Notes: generated from the letters alone by a model not told the origin. Numbered from the stretch's first letter, positions 50,476 through 61,030 are shown. The stretch is 64,000 nucleotides of DNA from Papilionanthe hookeriana x Papilionanthe teres (GCA_022702705.1 CM040432.1:49130540-49194539); one strand, 5' to 3'. Program-made: numbers and translations.

Positions 50476-52804
50476 TTCAATAATAAAAGTAAAACAAATT
50501 TGAAATATTAAGACAATTCATACTTAAGAATATAAAAAATCAAACTAATCAAGATTAACCTAAAATATCATAATTAACCTAAACCAAATCATTAAGATAT
50601 ATGAATAATCTAAGTGAATTTGAAACACCAAAGATTAATTTAAAATATTAAGATCACTTAAAGTATAAAGATTTAAACCAAAATATAATTTGAACACTAT
50701 TCCAAACTTAAAATTATTAACCTCATAATTAAACTAAATCACTTTAAACCATTAACTCAAACTTCAAATTAAGAATGATTAAAATTTTCAACAAACCAAC
50801 TTGCCCCTAAAGGCTTTAATTATTATAACTCTTAAATAGAGTATTATGTGAGATGTCACTTCATTCATCAGGTAATCAAATACTCAAGTTCACTGAGCAA
50901 GAGACAAAGCTTAACTAAACTCCTGGATGATTAATTCACCTATGCAACTAAATTTACTTGGACTCAAAATAATCTCGGAAGTATTGAAAAGATGTTTAGG
51001 ACTCGTCCTAAGCACTTCCTCAATATGACGGAATGTTTTAGAAGAACAATTGAATTTAACTGTTCTTTGATGAAGAAAATCATCCATAAACAAAACACAA
51101 GAACCTAGACGTCATAGGAAATTGACTAGTTATAGGACTAGGATCCTGGTAGACAACCAAAACCTGTCCCTTAGCTTTACCTAGGTACTTGTTGAAATAT
51201 TTAAATGCCTTAACATATGTTTTAAGTGCAGCTTGGGATGACGGGAAGACCCTCCAGATACGCTTTTATTTTATTGCAATTTACTTTATTGCAATTTACT
51301 TACATGCACTGCACTTTACTTTTTCTTGCATGTTAAACAAGACTATTGCATGAAAACCAAAACCTTTAGGATAGTCCCTGAACTGAAACCAAAACTAAAT
51401 TAAAAGTCATCACAAGATAAAATTCACTGCTACAACATTCCAAAATATAAAACAACTCAAAATTTAATCACAAACAGAACAACAAAACTATAATTGTAAC
51501 TAAATTAAAACGTCTCATTGAATGATCGGAAATACCTCGGATGATGTAACCCACGTGTTGCTAACGGGATTTCCCACGGTGTAAATGAAAGTGTGGAACT
51601 CATTCAGTTGAGTTTAGCAAATTCATACGGACTAAGTGAATTCGATGAAAATAACGGTGCCGGGATGACGGAACCGTTGGATCTTAATCGGTTCTGTTTA
51701 AACAACTTTAAGATTTATTTTAATTAAAATATTAAAAATATTTGGATTTTAAGATTTCTAAACCAAAGCACTTCTCTCATCTCCTGATTTTCACCTTCTA
51801 AAACTAAACCTCTGCAACAACAAGGAGCTCGGAACATGGTGGGCAGAACGGCCATCGTCATCAGCAAAACTCGGATCTACTTCAGCAAAACTTTCTTAGA
51901 ATTAAATAAACAAGCTATATGAATTCGAGGTAGTTTGCCTAGTGAAACATAAATCCTCAACTCTTCGTTAGGCATTTGCATGATCATGTCATGTAAATTA
52001 AGCCCTAACCGGTCTTAGGACTCCGAGGTAGTCGTTCGGTACGACATAAACCCTCATATCTTCGAGGCTGTTTGTGTGATTATATCATACAAATATAAGT
52101 CCTAATTAATTAAAATTGGCAGGATTGAAACATTAAATAAACTTCCAAATTGAAGCCAAACAATAGGATAGTTTGGGAAGTTGCCAAGATTCTTCTTGGA
52201 TCCTCAACTTCTCCTACTTCTCTTCCATCGGACTCTTGAAATAAATTGTTCCAAATTCGAGCTATTCCCTATTGAAATTTCCAAAATCCAATTCATTTGA
52301 TACCTTAAACTTTAAAATTCTTGAGAGCAAAACCACTGATCATTATCGAGAGTTGTCTTAAATGATTCCCGTCATTTAAGATGTAATTAACTATAGGGGC
52401 TTGCCCTTATAGGGAACTTTAAGAACCCAGGTATTATAAACCCTGCTTAATTCATTTATATTAATCAGGGGAACTTGTCAGCTTATAAAATTGGTTCGCA
52501 GACCAAACGGATGTCACAAATCTTCTAGTTTATTTAACCGAGCCCCATCATCAAGCAGTGTATCTATTCTTTGGGATAGATATACAGTTTATGGTGCAGT
52601 GCTCGTTTATATAAACTATTTGGAATGTGAGATCAGTTTGATTTCATATCTTAAAATTTTCAAACTTAAAATTATTTTCAAAATCAAATACTACTTTCTA
52701 AAGTATACATATTTAAATTAAATTTAAAACCTAAAATTTGCCGACAACTTCTGTAGGCGACCCCCTTTTCTAAAGTACAACACAACCTAAAAAAAATGCC
52801 GACA

Positions 52805-53100
52805 GAGCCTTATGCAATTAAATACCAGGGCTCTTAGGAAAACCCACCTTCGTCGGTGTCGAACGTGCCATCGGCGCCCTAGGCAAAAATTTGCATAAAA
52901 ACGTCGTGGTCCAATATGTTTCAAATTTTCTCTATGGATTCAAATTCTATGATAATCAAAAGGGTAAATATAAGTAGTAGGTATTAATATTACTACAAAC
53001 TAACAATAATTTCAAACAAACACACAACTATTAAAGATAACTATGGGTTGCCTCCAATAAAGCGCGTGGTTTAACGTCATCAGCCTAAACTATTCAGGTG
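52805..53100 (-). other. Right TSD GAGCC and post-pol spacer of C
   Basis: GAGCC (52805-52809), then GC words TTCGTCGGTGTCGAACGTGC and CATCGGCGCCCTAGG (52848-52886), then at 53043-53093 the conserved post-pol block (+ strand TGGGTTGCCTCCAATAAAGC). The pol stop is at 53101. Confidence 0.7.
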
Positions 53101-54300
53101 TTATTCAGGTTGATTGAGCATTAAAACATCTTTAAAGTTTGGTCTTTTACCCTCAAAATATGGTTTTAATCTATGTCCATTTACTTTAAATCTATTCCTA
53201 GTCTTCGGATCTTCAATTTCAACAACTCCATAAGTATAAACCGGAGTTACAGTAAAGGGTCCTAACCAACTAGACTTCAATTTCCCAGGAAATAATTTTA
53301 GCCTTATATTATAAAGCAAAACTTCTTGTCCTGGTTCAATGTTCTTTCGGTTAATCTTCCGATCATGTCTTAACTTCAGTTTCTCCTTATAAATTCAATT
53401 ATTATTGTAAGATTCATTTCTTAATTCTTCTAATTCATTCAATTGTAGCTTTCTATTCTCACCGGCATTTTTCAAATTATAATTAAATTCTTTAATCGCC
53501 TAAAATGCTTTATGCTCCAGTTATACTAGTAAGTGACAAGTTTTCCCATATATAAGCCTGTAAGGAGTCATACCAATAGGAGTTTTATAAGCAATCCTGT
53601 ATGCCCATAATGCAGTATCTAATCTTGAAGACCAATCTACTCTATTAGGGTTTACATACTTTTCTAAAACTTGTTTGATCTCTCTATTAGAAACTTCAGT
53701 TAAACAACTAGTTTGAGGATGATAGGCAGTAGAGAATTTTAGAACAATACTAAACTTTTCTGCCAATCTTTGACTGTATTTATTTCTAAAATGGGATCCT
53801 CCATCAATGATAATCACTCTCGGCATACCGAATCTTGTGAAAATGTTTTTCATTAAGAATCTTGAAACACTTTTAGCATCACACCGAGGTAAAGCTTGTG
53901 CTTATATACACTTTGATACATAATCAACAGCAATTAAAATATATAAGTTCCCAAATGAAGGAATAAATGGTCCCATGAAATCTAATTCCCAAACATCAAA
54001 AATCTCAACTTCTAATATGAAATTTAGAGGCATTTTGTCTCTTCTAGATATATTACCTGCTCGTTGGCATCTATCATAGGGTTTGATATATCTATAAACA
54101 TCTCTAAAAAGAATAAGCCAATAAATTCTAGCTTGAAGATTCTATATGCAGTTTTATCAATTCCAAAATTTCCTCCAAAATCAGAATCGTGACATTTTTG
54201 AATAATTTGTTCAATTTCTTCATACGGCACACATATCCTAATAATAAGATCATTACATTGTTTATATAAATATGGTTCATCCAAAAAATATGATTTTGAA
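53101..54300 (-). pseudogene. Integrase region of C pol
   Basis: The C-terminal part 53101-53319 has LFPGKLKSSWLGPFTVTPVY and VEIEDPKTRNRFKVNG. The core 53521-53853 has RVIIIDGGSHFRN (second Asp), STAYHPQTSCLTEVSNREIK (Glu) and LDTALWAYRIAYKTPIGMTP. The zinc segment VPYEEIEQIIQKCHDSDFGG is at about 54170-54235. Stops and frameshifts lie between the pieces (53320-53520, 53854-54023). Closer to A's integrase than to B's or D's by its C-terminus (KPYFEGKRPNFKDVLML). Confidence 0.85.
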
Positions 54301-54758
54301 TCATTAAAAAAAATTTTCTATTGCTACAATGTTAGCATAGGTGGCATAATATCACTTACTAAATAATTTACTATATCTGCATACCAAGGTATTTTCCACT
54401 CATTAATATTATAAAGTTTTTCATCAGGGAAACTGTCTATTATTTCTTTGTCGGTGTCAGATAATACATTATATTCTAGTCTCGACAAATGATTATCAAT
54501 TTGATTTTTAGTTCCTTTTCTATCAATCACCATAAAATCGAATTATTGCATTAAAAGTACCCATCTAATTAATCTTGGTTTAGTATCCTTCTTTTGCATC
54601 AAATATTTAATAGCAGAATGATCAGTATGCACAACACATTTTGTTCCAATTAAATATGATCTAAATTTATCAAAAGCATATACAATAGCCGGTAACTCTT
54701 TTTCAGTAACTGTATAGTTAATTTGAGCATCATTAAGAGTTCTACTAGCGTAGTATAT
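54301..54758 (-). pseudogene. RNase H remnant of C pol (5' truncated)
   Basis: 54324-54533 holds the linker with DRKGTKNQIDNHLSRLEY. Upstream to 54758, HTDHSAIKYL-type and YYASRTLNDAQINYT-type sequence can be read with frame breaks. At 54758 the match stops and about 40 nt of unrelated sequence leads to the PBS: RT, protease and gag were deleted. Confidence 0.75.
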
Positions 54759-54798
54759 GATCCACCAGATATTTATACTTACAAATATGATATGAAAT

Positions 54799-54812
54799 TG
54801 GCAACGGCACCA
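54799..54812 (-). promoter_or_regulatory. PBS remnant beside LTR D
   Basis: Sense TGGTGCCGTTGCCA, a decayed tRNA-Asp PBS, six nt from the LTR end (GGGATCA), the same spacing as in B. It shows that LTR 54819-56587 once acted as 5' LTR for sequence to its left. Confidence 0.75.
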
Positions 54813-54818
54813 AAAACT

Positions 54819-56587
54819 TGATCCCGCCGGATATATATATGCTTATGATTTTGATTTATAATGTAGATACTATGCAAGTATACGTATCGTTTATCAAGTA
54901 ATATAGAACTTTCTGATTAAGTCCCGAGATATCGTACCCACAGGGAAAGGATGAAAATCTTTAAAGGAATCAGAAAATTATCTTTTTACTTTTTTTAATG
55001 CTTTTTGAAAAGTATGTCTTGATTTTGAAAAGTTTTGAAAGTTGATTTGTCTTTTAAAATTTCCTTAATAAAATGTTAAGCAAAAAATTAAAATTATAAT
55101 AACTAATAACACTGTATGTAAAACACTATTAACTAGAATATCTTTTTCTTTTCTTTTATGAAGTAGTAATAATTATTAAAGTATTGTTGTGGAAGTATTT
55201 AAATTTGTTGTGACAGATAGAAGAAAATGTTTTCTTTACCCTTACTTGGTTCTATAAAGAACATAGGTTAAATTGAAATTTTTATCATTTTAAACATGGT
55301 TAGGCAGGGGAAGATACCTGGTCTCTCACTCTAGAGTTCCCTCGATTCCCACCAACTAGGGGCTAACTTCTCAGAACAAAACTCAAAACTTTAAACCAAA
55401 TTAGGGGGTTTTAACCTGTCACTCTAAAATCCTCTAATTTTACTCCCTTCCATAAAAATATCTTCTAATATTACATTCAGTTATATGGACTATAATTCTC
55501 ACCCATATAATTGCATGTGATTCTTACTAACTTTTATAAGACAATACCGCATTGGATCTTACATAAGCTCAAGAAATTCTACAACTTAATAAGCCAAATT
55601 AAGAAGTAAACAAAGTTTCAGAATCAATCTTCACAACTTCTTCCAACTTTAAACACTTATACTTTCCACAATAATTCTCTATAAACTAATTACTTCTCCA
55701 TTTAAGAAAGAAAAAGATAAAGTAAACTACTTAGAATGCATTGAGAAAATACAAAAACACATTGATTTGAAATTAAAAATCATAAGAAAAACAACAAACA
55801 AAAATAAGTATTAATTAAAAAACTAAATGTAAGAACAAAAGTAAACACTTATATGAAAATTCTCTCCACAAGACTCGGGAAGTTCCTCTGAAACTTTAAC
55901 TCTTCACTAAACTACTCTTCAGAGCAGATCTCCCAACTCAGATGACTCAGAATAAACTTCAGACTTTAATAGAATCTAAACTAAAATAAAGAAAAGAAGT
56001 GGGAAGAAGAGGACTTCACTCCGACCCTTTTCTCCTTTCTACTCTCTACTCCTACTCTTAATAAAAACTCTCACAAAATAACAGTAAAATATTGTAAAAA
56101 CTCTCTTCAAAATTCAAGTGGAAGAGTAAAAGAAAGAAAGAATCCTTCAAAATGTAAACGAAGAGCCCCCTAATCTTTCCTAAGACTCGCTTTAAATATT
56201 AAACCAAAAAGGTGCCTTGGTGTCTCTTCAAATGTGTCCAGATTCAATGTATCTATTAAAGAATGCACCCCTTCATTCAAACTTACCGCCCAAAGGAAGT
56301 TATGAAAGTTATCACCAAGAGTTGCATCCCATCCCCTTTGAAAATGGCGCCAAATTTAATTTAATCTCGATTTTTAACTGTGGCGGCTAAGCGCCGGCCG
56401 CCAGTGCCAAAATTTTGATTTTTCATTTTTTTGCTCTAAATTTGATCCAATTTTGCTCCTTTCATCATGACCATCCATTTTCATCATACCTGTAAGAAAA
56501 ACACAAAATACATTCAATTAAAGTGCAATATCATTAAAAATAGGTATAAAAATGTGCATAAAAGTACTATATATTTTAGGTGTATCA
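54819..56587 (-). repeat. LTR of D (1,769 bp)
   Basis: TGATCCCG...GTATCA on +. It carries GCAAGTATACGTATCG (54874), a TTGTGACAGATAGAAG block related to TTGTGCCAAATAG, GC words GGCGGCTAAGCGCCGG and CCGCCAGTGCC (56384-56409), and a weaker promoter-like block (56480-56545). Bounded by PBS on the left and PPT on the right. Diverged from LTR C, so these are not one element's LTR pair. Confidence 0.88.
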
Positions 56588-56627
56588 AAATCCCCCAAAC
56601 TTAAATTGTTACTCGTCCTCAAGTGAC
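56588..56627 (-). other. PPT and PPT-proximal stem-loop of D
   Basis: Sense AAGTTTGGGGGATTT (56602-56588). GTTACTC/AAGTGAC (56608-56627) gives a stem with one wobble and one mismatch around the loop GTCCTC, the counterpart of the stems in B and C. Confidence 0.75.
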
Positions 56628-58134
56628 AGTTAATCTCATAGAACATTTTAGAATGCAAATTATGTAATGAGTTTCTTAGGAAGATAATAAAATTTTGTTC
56701 TAGAAATAAAACAGTCCAATTTAGAAAAAACTTCAGTAATTAAGACTAACTTAAAGTTTAGAAAGTTCTTAAGTAATGGAAAATGACAAATATAAGTTTT
56801 TATCTAATTCAGAAATATTTGTAGATTCTTCAAAATATAGGACTCAAACACTTATTTTTCTCACTTAAAAATCTTTATTTGAAAATAATTTTACTTACTA
56901 TATTATAACCTTAAGCTTTAGATTTTCTCTAAACTTATATCTTAAACGTTATGTATGAAACCAATTTTTAATTAGGCCCTTAAATCCTCAAGCTTCTCCT
57001 CCCTTCTTATATACTATTTTTCACTTTCTCTTTTTTTTTCTTTTTTTCTATTTTTTTTTTAATAAGGCAATGATTACTATATCTGGATAGGCCTTTAATG
57101 ATTTTGAATTCCACGCTTCCATTTAAAATAAAGGTCAGATATACATCTTTCACTTAAAAATCATAAAAATAATATTTGAAAATTGTTCTTCAATAAAAGA
57201 AATTTAAGCTTTGAAGAATAAAAGTCAAATCTTCTATTTATCCAAAAATACAAAACTTCTTACTAAAGATAGTTTAACTTTATTTAACACCTCTTCATTA
57301 AGAAAGTTTTAACTTTAAGTTTTTCACGATTACTATAAATTCTAACTAAATTCTTTTATTCATTTCTATATTCAAAATTTTTGTTCCCCTAATATAACTT
57401 CATGTATATAATTGTTCTCAATCAAAAATAAGATTTATTTTAAGTATTCTTGAGAATCAAATAACATTTTAGGTTTTTAAAAATCTTTGTTTTTAAAATC
57501 CCCCCAAAACTTTAATTTTTAGTTAAGATAAAACATTTAAGCATAAGAAATGATACATGGGTGAGAATTAAAGACTAACATAACTTGCTTGCGGGAATTT
57601 TTAATATCCTAATATGCAAGTATAACAATTTAAATAACAGGAGTAAAATGAAATCAAATTCAGTTTTTTCAAAACAATTTTTATACAAATAAAAGTAAAA
57701 ATTTCAAAAAGACTTCTACGAGTAGTGGAGGTTTTCAAAGCAAATACACACCAACTAAAATAACACACCGATACGGATAAGCAAATGGTAATGGAATTTG
57801 AAAAATTTTAAACATGTAGTTTCCTAAGTAGAAGTTCCCAATAGTGGTTTATAATCTCCTAACAGTTTTTGAATTAAAGTACACACTTCTAAAAACTCTG
57901 ACATAACATGCACATTAAAACATTTACTATTACACACACTGCCACAAAGCAACATATAAAACATCAATACAACAACAACAATACATCTGAATATGCATAA
58001 CAGAAAAATAATACAAACTACAGTCTGCATACTATCAAGGTTCACATCACAACACAATGATCAAACTAAATACTAAACAAGAAACACATCAGTACATCAA
58101 CAACAACACCACAACGAAAACAAATAACATAAAT
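56628..58134 (-). other. 3' UTR of D
   Basis: AT-rich, noncoding. Pyrimidine tract 57015-57060, conserved block GATTACTATATCTGGATAGG (57071-57090), second PPT word 57500-57512 (sense AAGTTTTGGGGGG) about 0.9 kb from the terminal PPT, and an ATACATGGGTGA phrase (57553) shared with C (28220). Frames at 57824-58057 and 58057-58383 are shadows. Confidence 0.6.
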
Positions 58135-59280
58135 CTACTCATCATCCTCATCATCATCATCATCCTGCTCGTTCCAATCCCTAGATGGTACATAAGGTAT
58201 GTGGAATGGATGAGGGGGCATCTCAGCACTCTGATCACCTCTAATCAGTCTATCCAAATATTGCTGATAAATCTCTTTATACTCATCATGTTTCACAATA
58301 TATCTTTCCACATTATTCATTTTACCATTCATATCTTTCATATGCTCTCGAGTAAGACTCACTTTTTTCAAAATTTCTCTTAATAAACCAATCTGTGAAT
58401 CAGTAGATGATGAAGTAAGTGAAGTAGTAGCACAAGAAGTAGATGCAGCAGAAGCAGAAGTAGTAGAAGCCCTACCAAATCCTCCTCTCCAACCAAACTC
58501 TGAATGTACAGTGTAAGCACCAACATTGACACTGGTAATTGGTCTCAATGGCTGAAGTACCTCTTCCCAGGTTTCAAACTTCACTCCAGATCGTTCACAT
58601 AATGAATTAATCAAGGAAGGAAATCTCATACCTGCAGTAGTGGTTTCTCTAGCACAGTTCAAAACATAATCATAAATTATACCTCCAATGTCAATAGGCT
58701 TCCCTAGCTGAATGCAATGGTTCAACACAGCTCTTTCTCTCATTACTTCACTAATTTTGACTCAAAGGTAACAATTTAGATGAGATAAAATAATGCCACA
58801 CCTTAGAAGTGGCATTCAATTTGGATGCAGGAAAGTTCACTCTTCTATCATTTGTTATTTTCCATAATCCTCTTCCATCAGTCAGAAATTCCATGATCTC
58901 ATCTAATTCCCCTTCCGTAGGATGATAGTTAGAATAAAAATAGAACATGTCAGGATGGTAGTCCATAAAAGTGTTGATTGCCCCTGAAGAAGAGTTGACC
59001 TCATGCCTCCTAACCATCACTTGATTCTCTTCTGCAGCAGGCAAATTTGCATAAAATTCTCTGACCACAGAAACAACAACAACAGCGGAGAAACAACAGT
59101 AATTCTCCCAGTTCCTTCTAGCAATCATATCTTCAATTACTTCTCCTGGCTTACTAAATACACGCTCAGGAATCAACTTACGTGACTGCAGTGCATCAAC
59201 GTATCGTTCCTCAGCCCTCGTGCTAACAAATTTGTCAGAATCAAATCTGGCCTTTTTATCTCGCACGCTTTGACTTTGGA
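58135..59280 (-). pseudogene. Envelope-like ORF of D
   Basis: Family member with ENYCCFSAVVVVSVVREFYA (about residue 70), NLPAAEENQVMVRRHEVNSS, LDEIMEFLTDGRGLWKI, NATSKVWHYFISSKLLP, NHCIQLGKPIDIGGIIYDYV and FPSLINSLCERSG. The C-terminal half has a Ser/Thr/Ala-rich stretch, a helical segment and an acidic DDDDDEDDE end. The expected ATG is now ATA (near 59285) with a one-base shift just after it, and a second shift lies at 58744-58750; otherwise well preserved. Confidence 0.78.
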
Positions 59281-59287
59281 GCTATCT

Positions 59288-59496
59288 CTAAAAAATTCAC
59301 AAAAAATTCACCATAAATTCCAAAATCAAACAAAACTTGCTAAATTATCTTCCAAAAGATATTTTCACTAAATCCAAGAAATTTCTCAAGTTTTTCCTCA
59401 AATTTTCACCATGAATAGTGATTTTAAGATTTTCCACAATGTACTCAAAATACATGGTGAAAATAAAAAATTTTTCCTTAGGAGTAGTGCTCTTAC
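59288..59496 (-). other. Candidate 209-nt intron before envelope-like ORF of D
   Basis: Donor TTGAG|GTAAGAGC at 59496 is a strong plant-type site. Acceptor GAATTTTTTAG ends at 59288, just before the ORF start. AT-rich between. Confidence 0.6.
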
Positions 59497-60149
59497 CTCA
59501 AGGAATCCAAGTCTAACAATTTTTGTTGAAATCGACTCTTAAAAGATCCACAATATGATGCCCTAGGCTCCTCTTTCGTGATAAACCGAAGGTTGAAGAT
59601 GATGGGGTGGTTTAAAAAATGGCAATTTTTGAGTTTTTAACTACTACGAACCAATTTTTAGCGAACTAGTGCCTATGAGCGAATCCCTTGGCGCTTACCT
59701 GCGAAATCTGGAGCTTAGCCGTGAAAACTCTGGTGCTTAGCCGCCAGTACCCAATTTTTCACAATTAAGGTATATGCACTAAATCACTTTGTTAATCACC
59801 CTTAATTACTCCAGAATAATTATTTCTCCCCACATAAATCTTCCAATATTCCAAATCAAAATTTAATATCCATTAATTCCACACAAATTTCACACAAACA
59901 CAAACTTATATTAAAACAAACATAACACCTAATACAATTCTAGAATTTCTATCCGCACATAAAGGATGGAATTCTCTAAATATATGAGACTTTAATCTCA
60001 AACTGATAAGTATACATCTCTAGGATGTAACCATCACATCATCAGGCTTAGTTAATACTTAAATATAAACACTAAACACACCAAACATAACACATATGAA
60101 CATTAAACATAACACATAAGAACACTAAACAAATAAGAACAAAGGACTC
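59497..60149 (-). other. Spacer between small and envelope-like ORFs of D
   Basis: Noncoding. GC words CTTGGCGCTTACCTGCGAAA, GGAGCTTAGCCGTG and GGTGCTTAGCCGCCAGT (59688-59745) share the 'GCTTAGCCG' vocabulary of D's other spacers and LTR. Confidence 0.5.
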
Positions 60150-60578
60150 TTAATTCCATTCTCCATTAGGCAGATTATATCCCAAACCATTATGATTCTC
60201 ATTTGACCCTTCTGGAATATAAATCTGATAAAACGGGCAATAATTGTTCATCCTTAAATCATCTTCTTCAATCCATTTATTCTTCAGAAACATCGCCTTA
60301 TCCGCTTCTTCCACGTACCTTGAATGACTGAATTGCATCTTGAGTTGTCATCCCATGTGCTCCAAATGCAGATTACTTTCATGGATTTTTTCTTCCATTG
60401 ATGTCACTCGGGCTTCAATTTTTGCAATCATTTCAACAATCCCTTGAATTCTAACAGCGAGATATCCATTGAATAACTCTTTAGCACTATCACTAACGAA
60501 CTTACGCTTGTCAGAATCTTGCTTCTTCTTAATCTCATTCTCCCAGGAAGACGTGATGCACTCAAAACTCTCTTCTTA
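60150..60578 (-). pseudogene. Small helical ORF of D
   Basis: About 140 codons open from just after a TAA near 60580, with one in-frame TGA near 60345. The N-terminal half is lysine-rich then heptad-like (GIVEMIAKIEARVTSMEEKI). The C-terminus WIEEDDLRMNNYCPFYQIYI resembles the WIKEDSTEEFPFRPFYNLFV end of C's proximal ORF. This supports descent from the C-terminal part of a proximal envelope-like ORF. Function unknown. Confidence 0.5.
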
Positions 60579-61030
60579 AGACTCAGAAATGAAAAAAAAC
60601 TTGGGGCAAGTGTTTCTCTTAAATCAGGTCCTTTTTATAGACTTGGGAAGTGCTAAAACATCCCCAAGATGTTTTAAAACTCCAAACTAACTTCCAAAAC
60701 TACTCCCCCACGATCTAGGCTTCTAGAACCTCATTTTCATGTTTTTTATAACTACGGCGCCTAAGCGCCAACCAGTCGGCGCTTAGCCGTCAGTGCTCAA
60801 TTTAGCACAGGTCTGCTAAGTGTCCAAATTTTCATTCTGACACTAAGTCATCAAATAAGGTCAAACAAACTCTACTATAGTTTAAAAACTCCAAATTACT
60901 ACCAATAAAAATAAACCAAACCAAGCAAACAAAGCACACTAAACAAACATTAAGCAAAGCACACCGATCATTATGGGTTGCCTCCAACAAAGCGCTTGTT
61001 TTAATGTCTTCAGCCTGACATACCCAGAAC
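60579..61030 (-). other. Post-pol spacer of D
   Basis: GC words CGGCGCCTAAGCGCCAACC and GTCGGCGCTTAGCCGTCAGT (60754-60795). The conserved post-pol block is at 60974-61020 (+ strand TGGGTTGCCTCCAACAAAGC). Confidence 0.6.

Larger units (their letters stand above)
45317..52804 (+). mobile_element. Giant solo LTR (7,488 bp), TSD GAGCC
   Basis: Full-length relative of the G1 LTR: TGTTGACC at 45317, GCCGACA ending at 52804, flanked on both sides by GAGCC. It is co-linear with 1835-9194 with many substitutions and indels (roughly four fifths identical by eye). No PPT, PBS or internal sequence, so it is a solo LTR left by LTR-LTR recombination. It inserted into C's spacer, which resumes at 52810. 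ORFs within it (for example 48267-48461) are noncoding. Confidence 0.95.
23606..54818 (-). mobile_element. Athila-type element C, split by three insertions
   Basis: Removing 25661-27668, 30290-43595 and 45317-52809 leaves about 8.4 kb: 3' LTR, PPT, 3' UTR, distal ORF, proximal ORF, post-pol block, integrase, part of RNase H, and PBS remnant. Continuity is shown by matched 5-bp TSDs at each insertion. RT, protease and gag are deleted: RNase H sequence at 54758 joins almost directly to the PBS at 54799. The next LTR (54819-56587) differs from C's 3' LTR and is better assigned to D. Confidence 0.8.
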
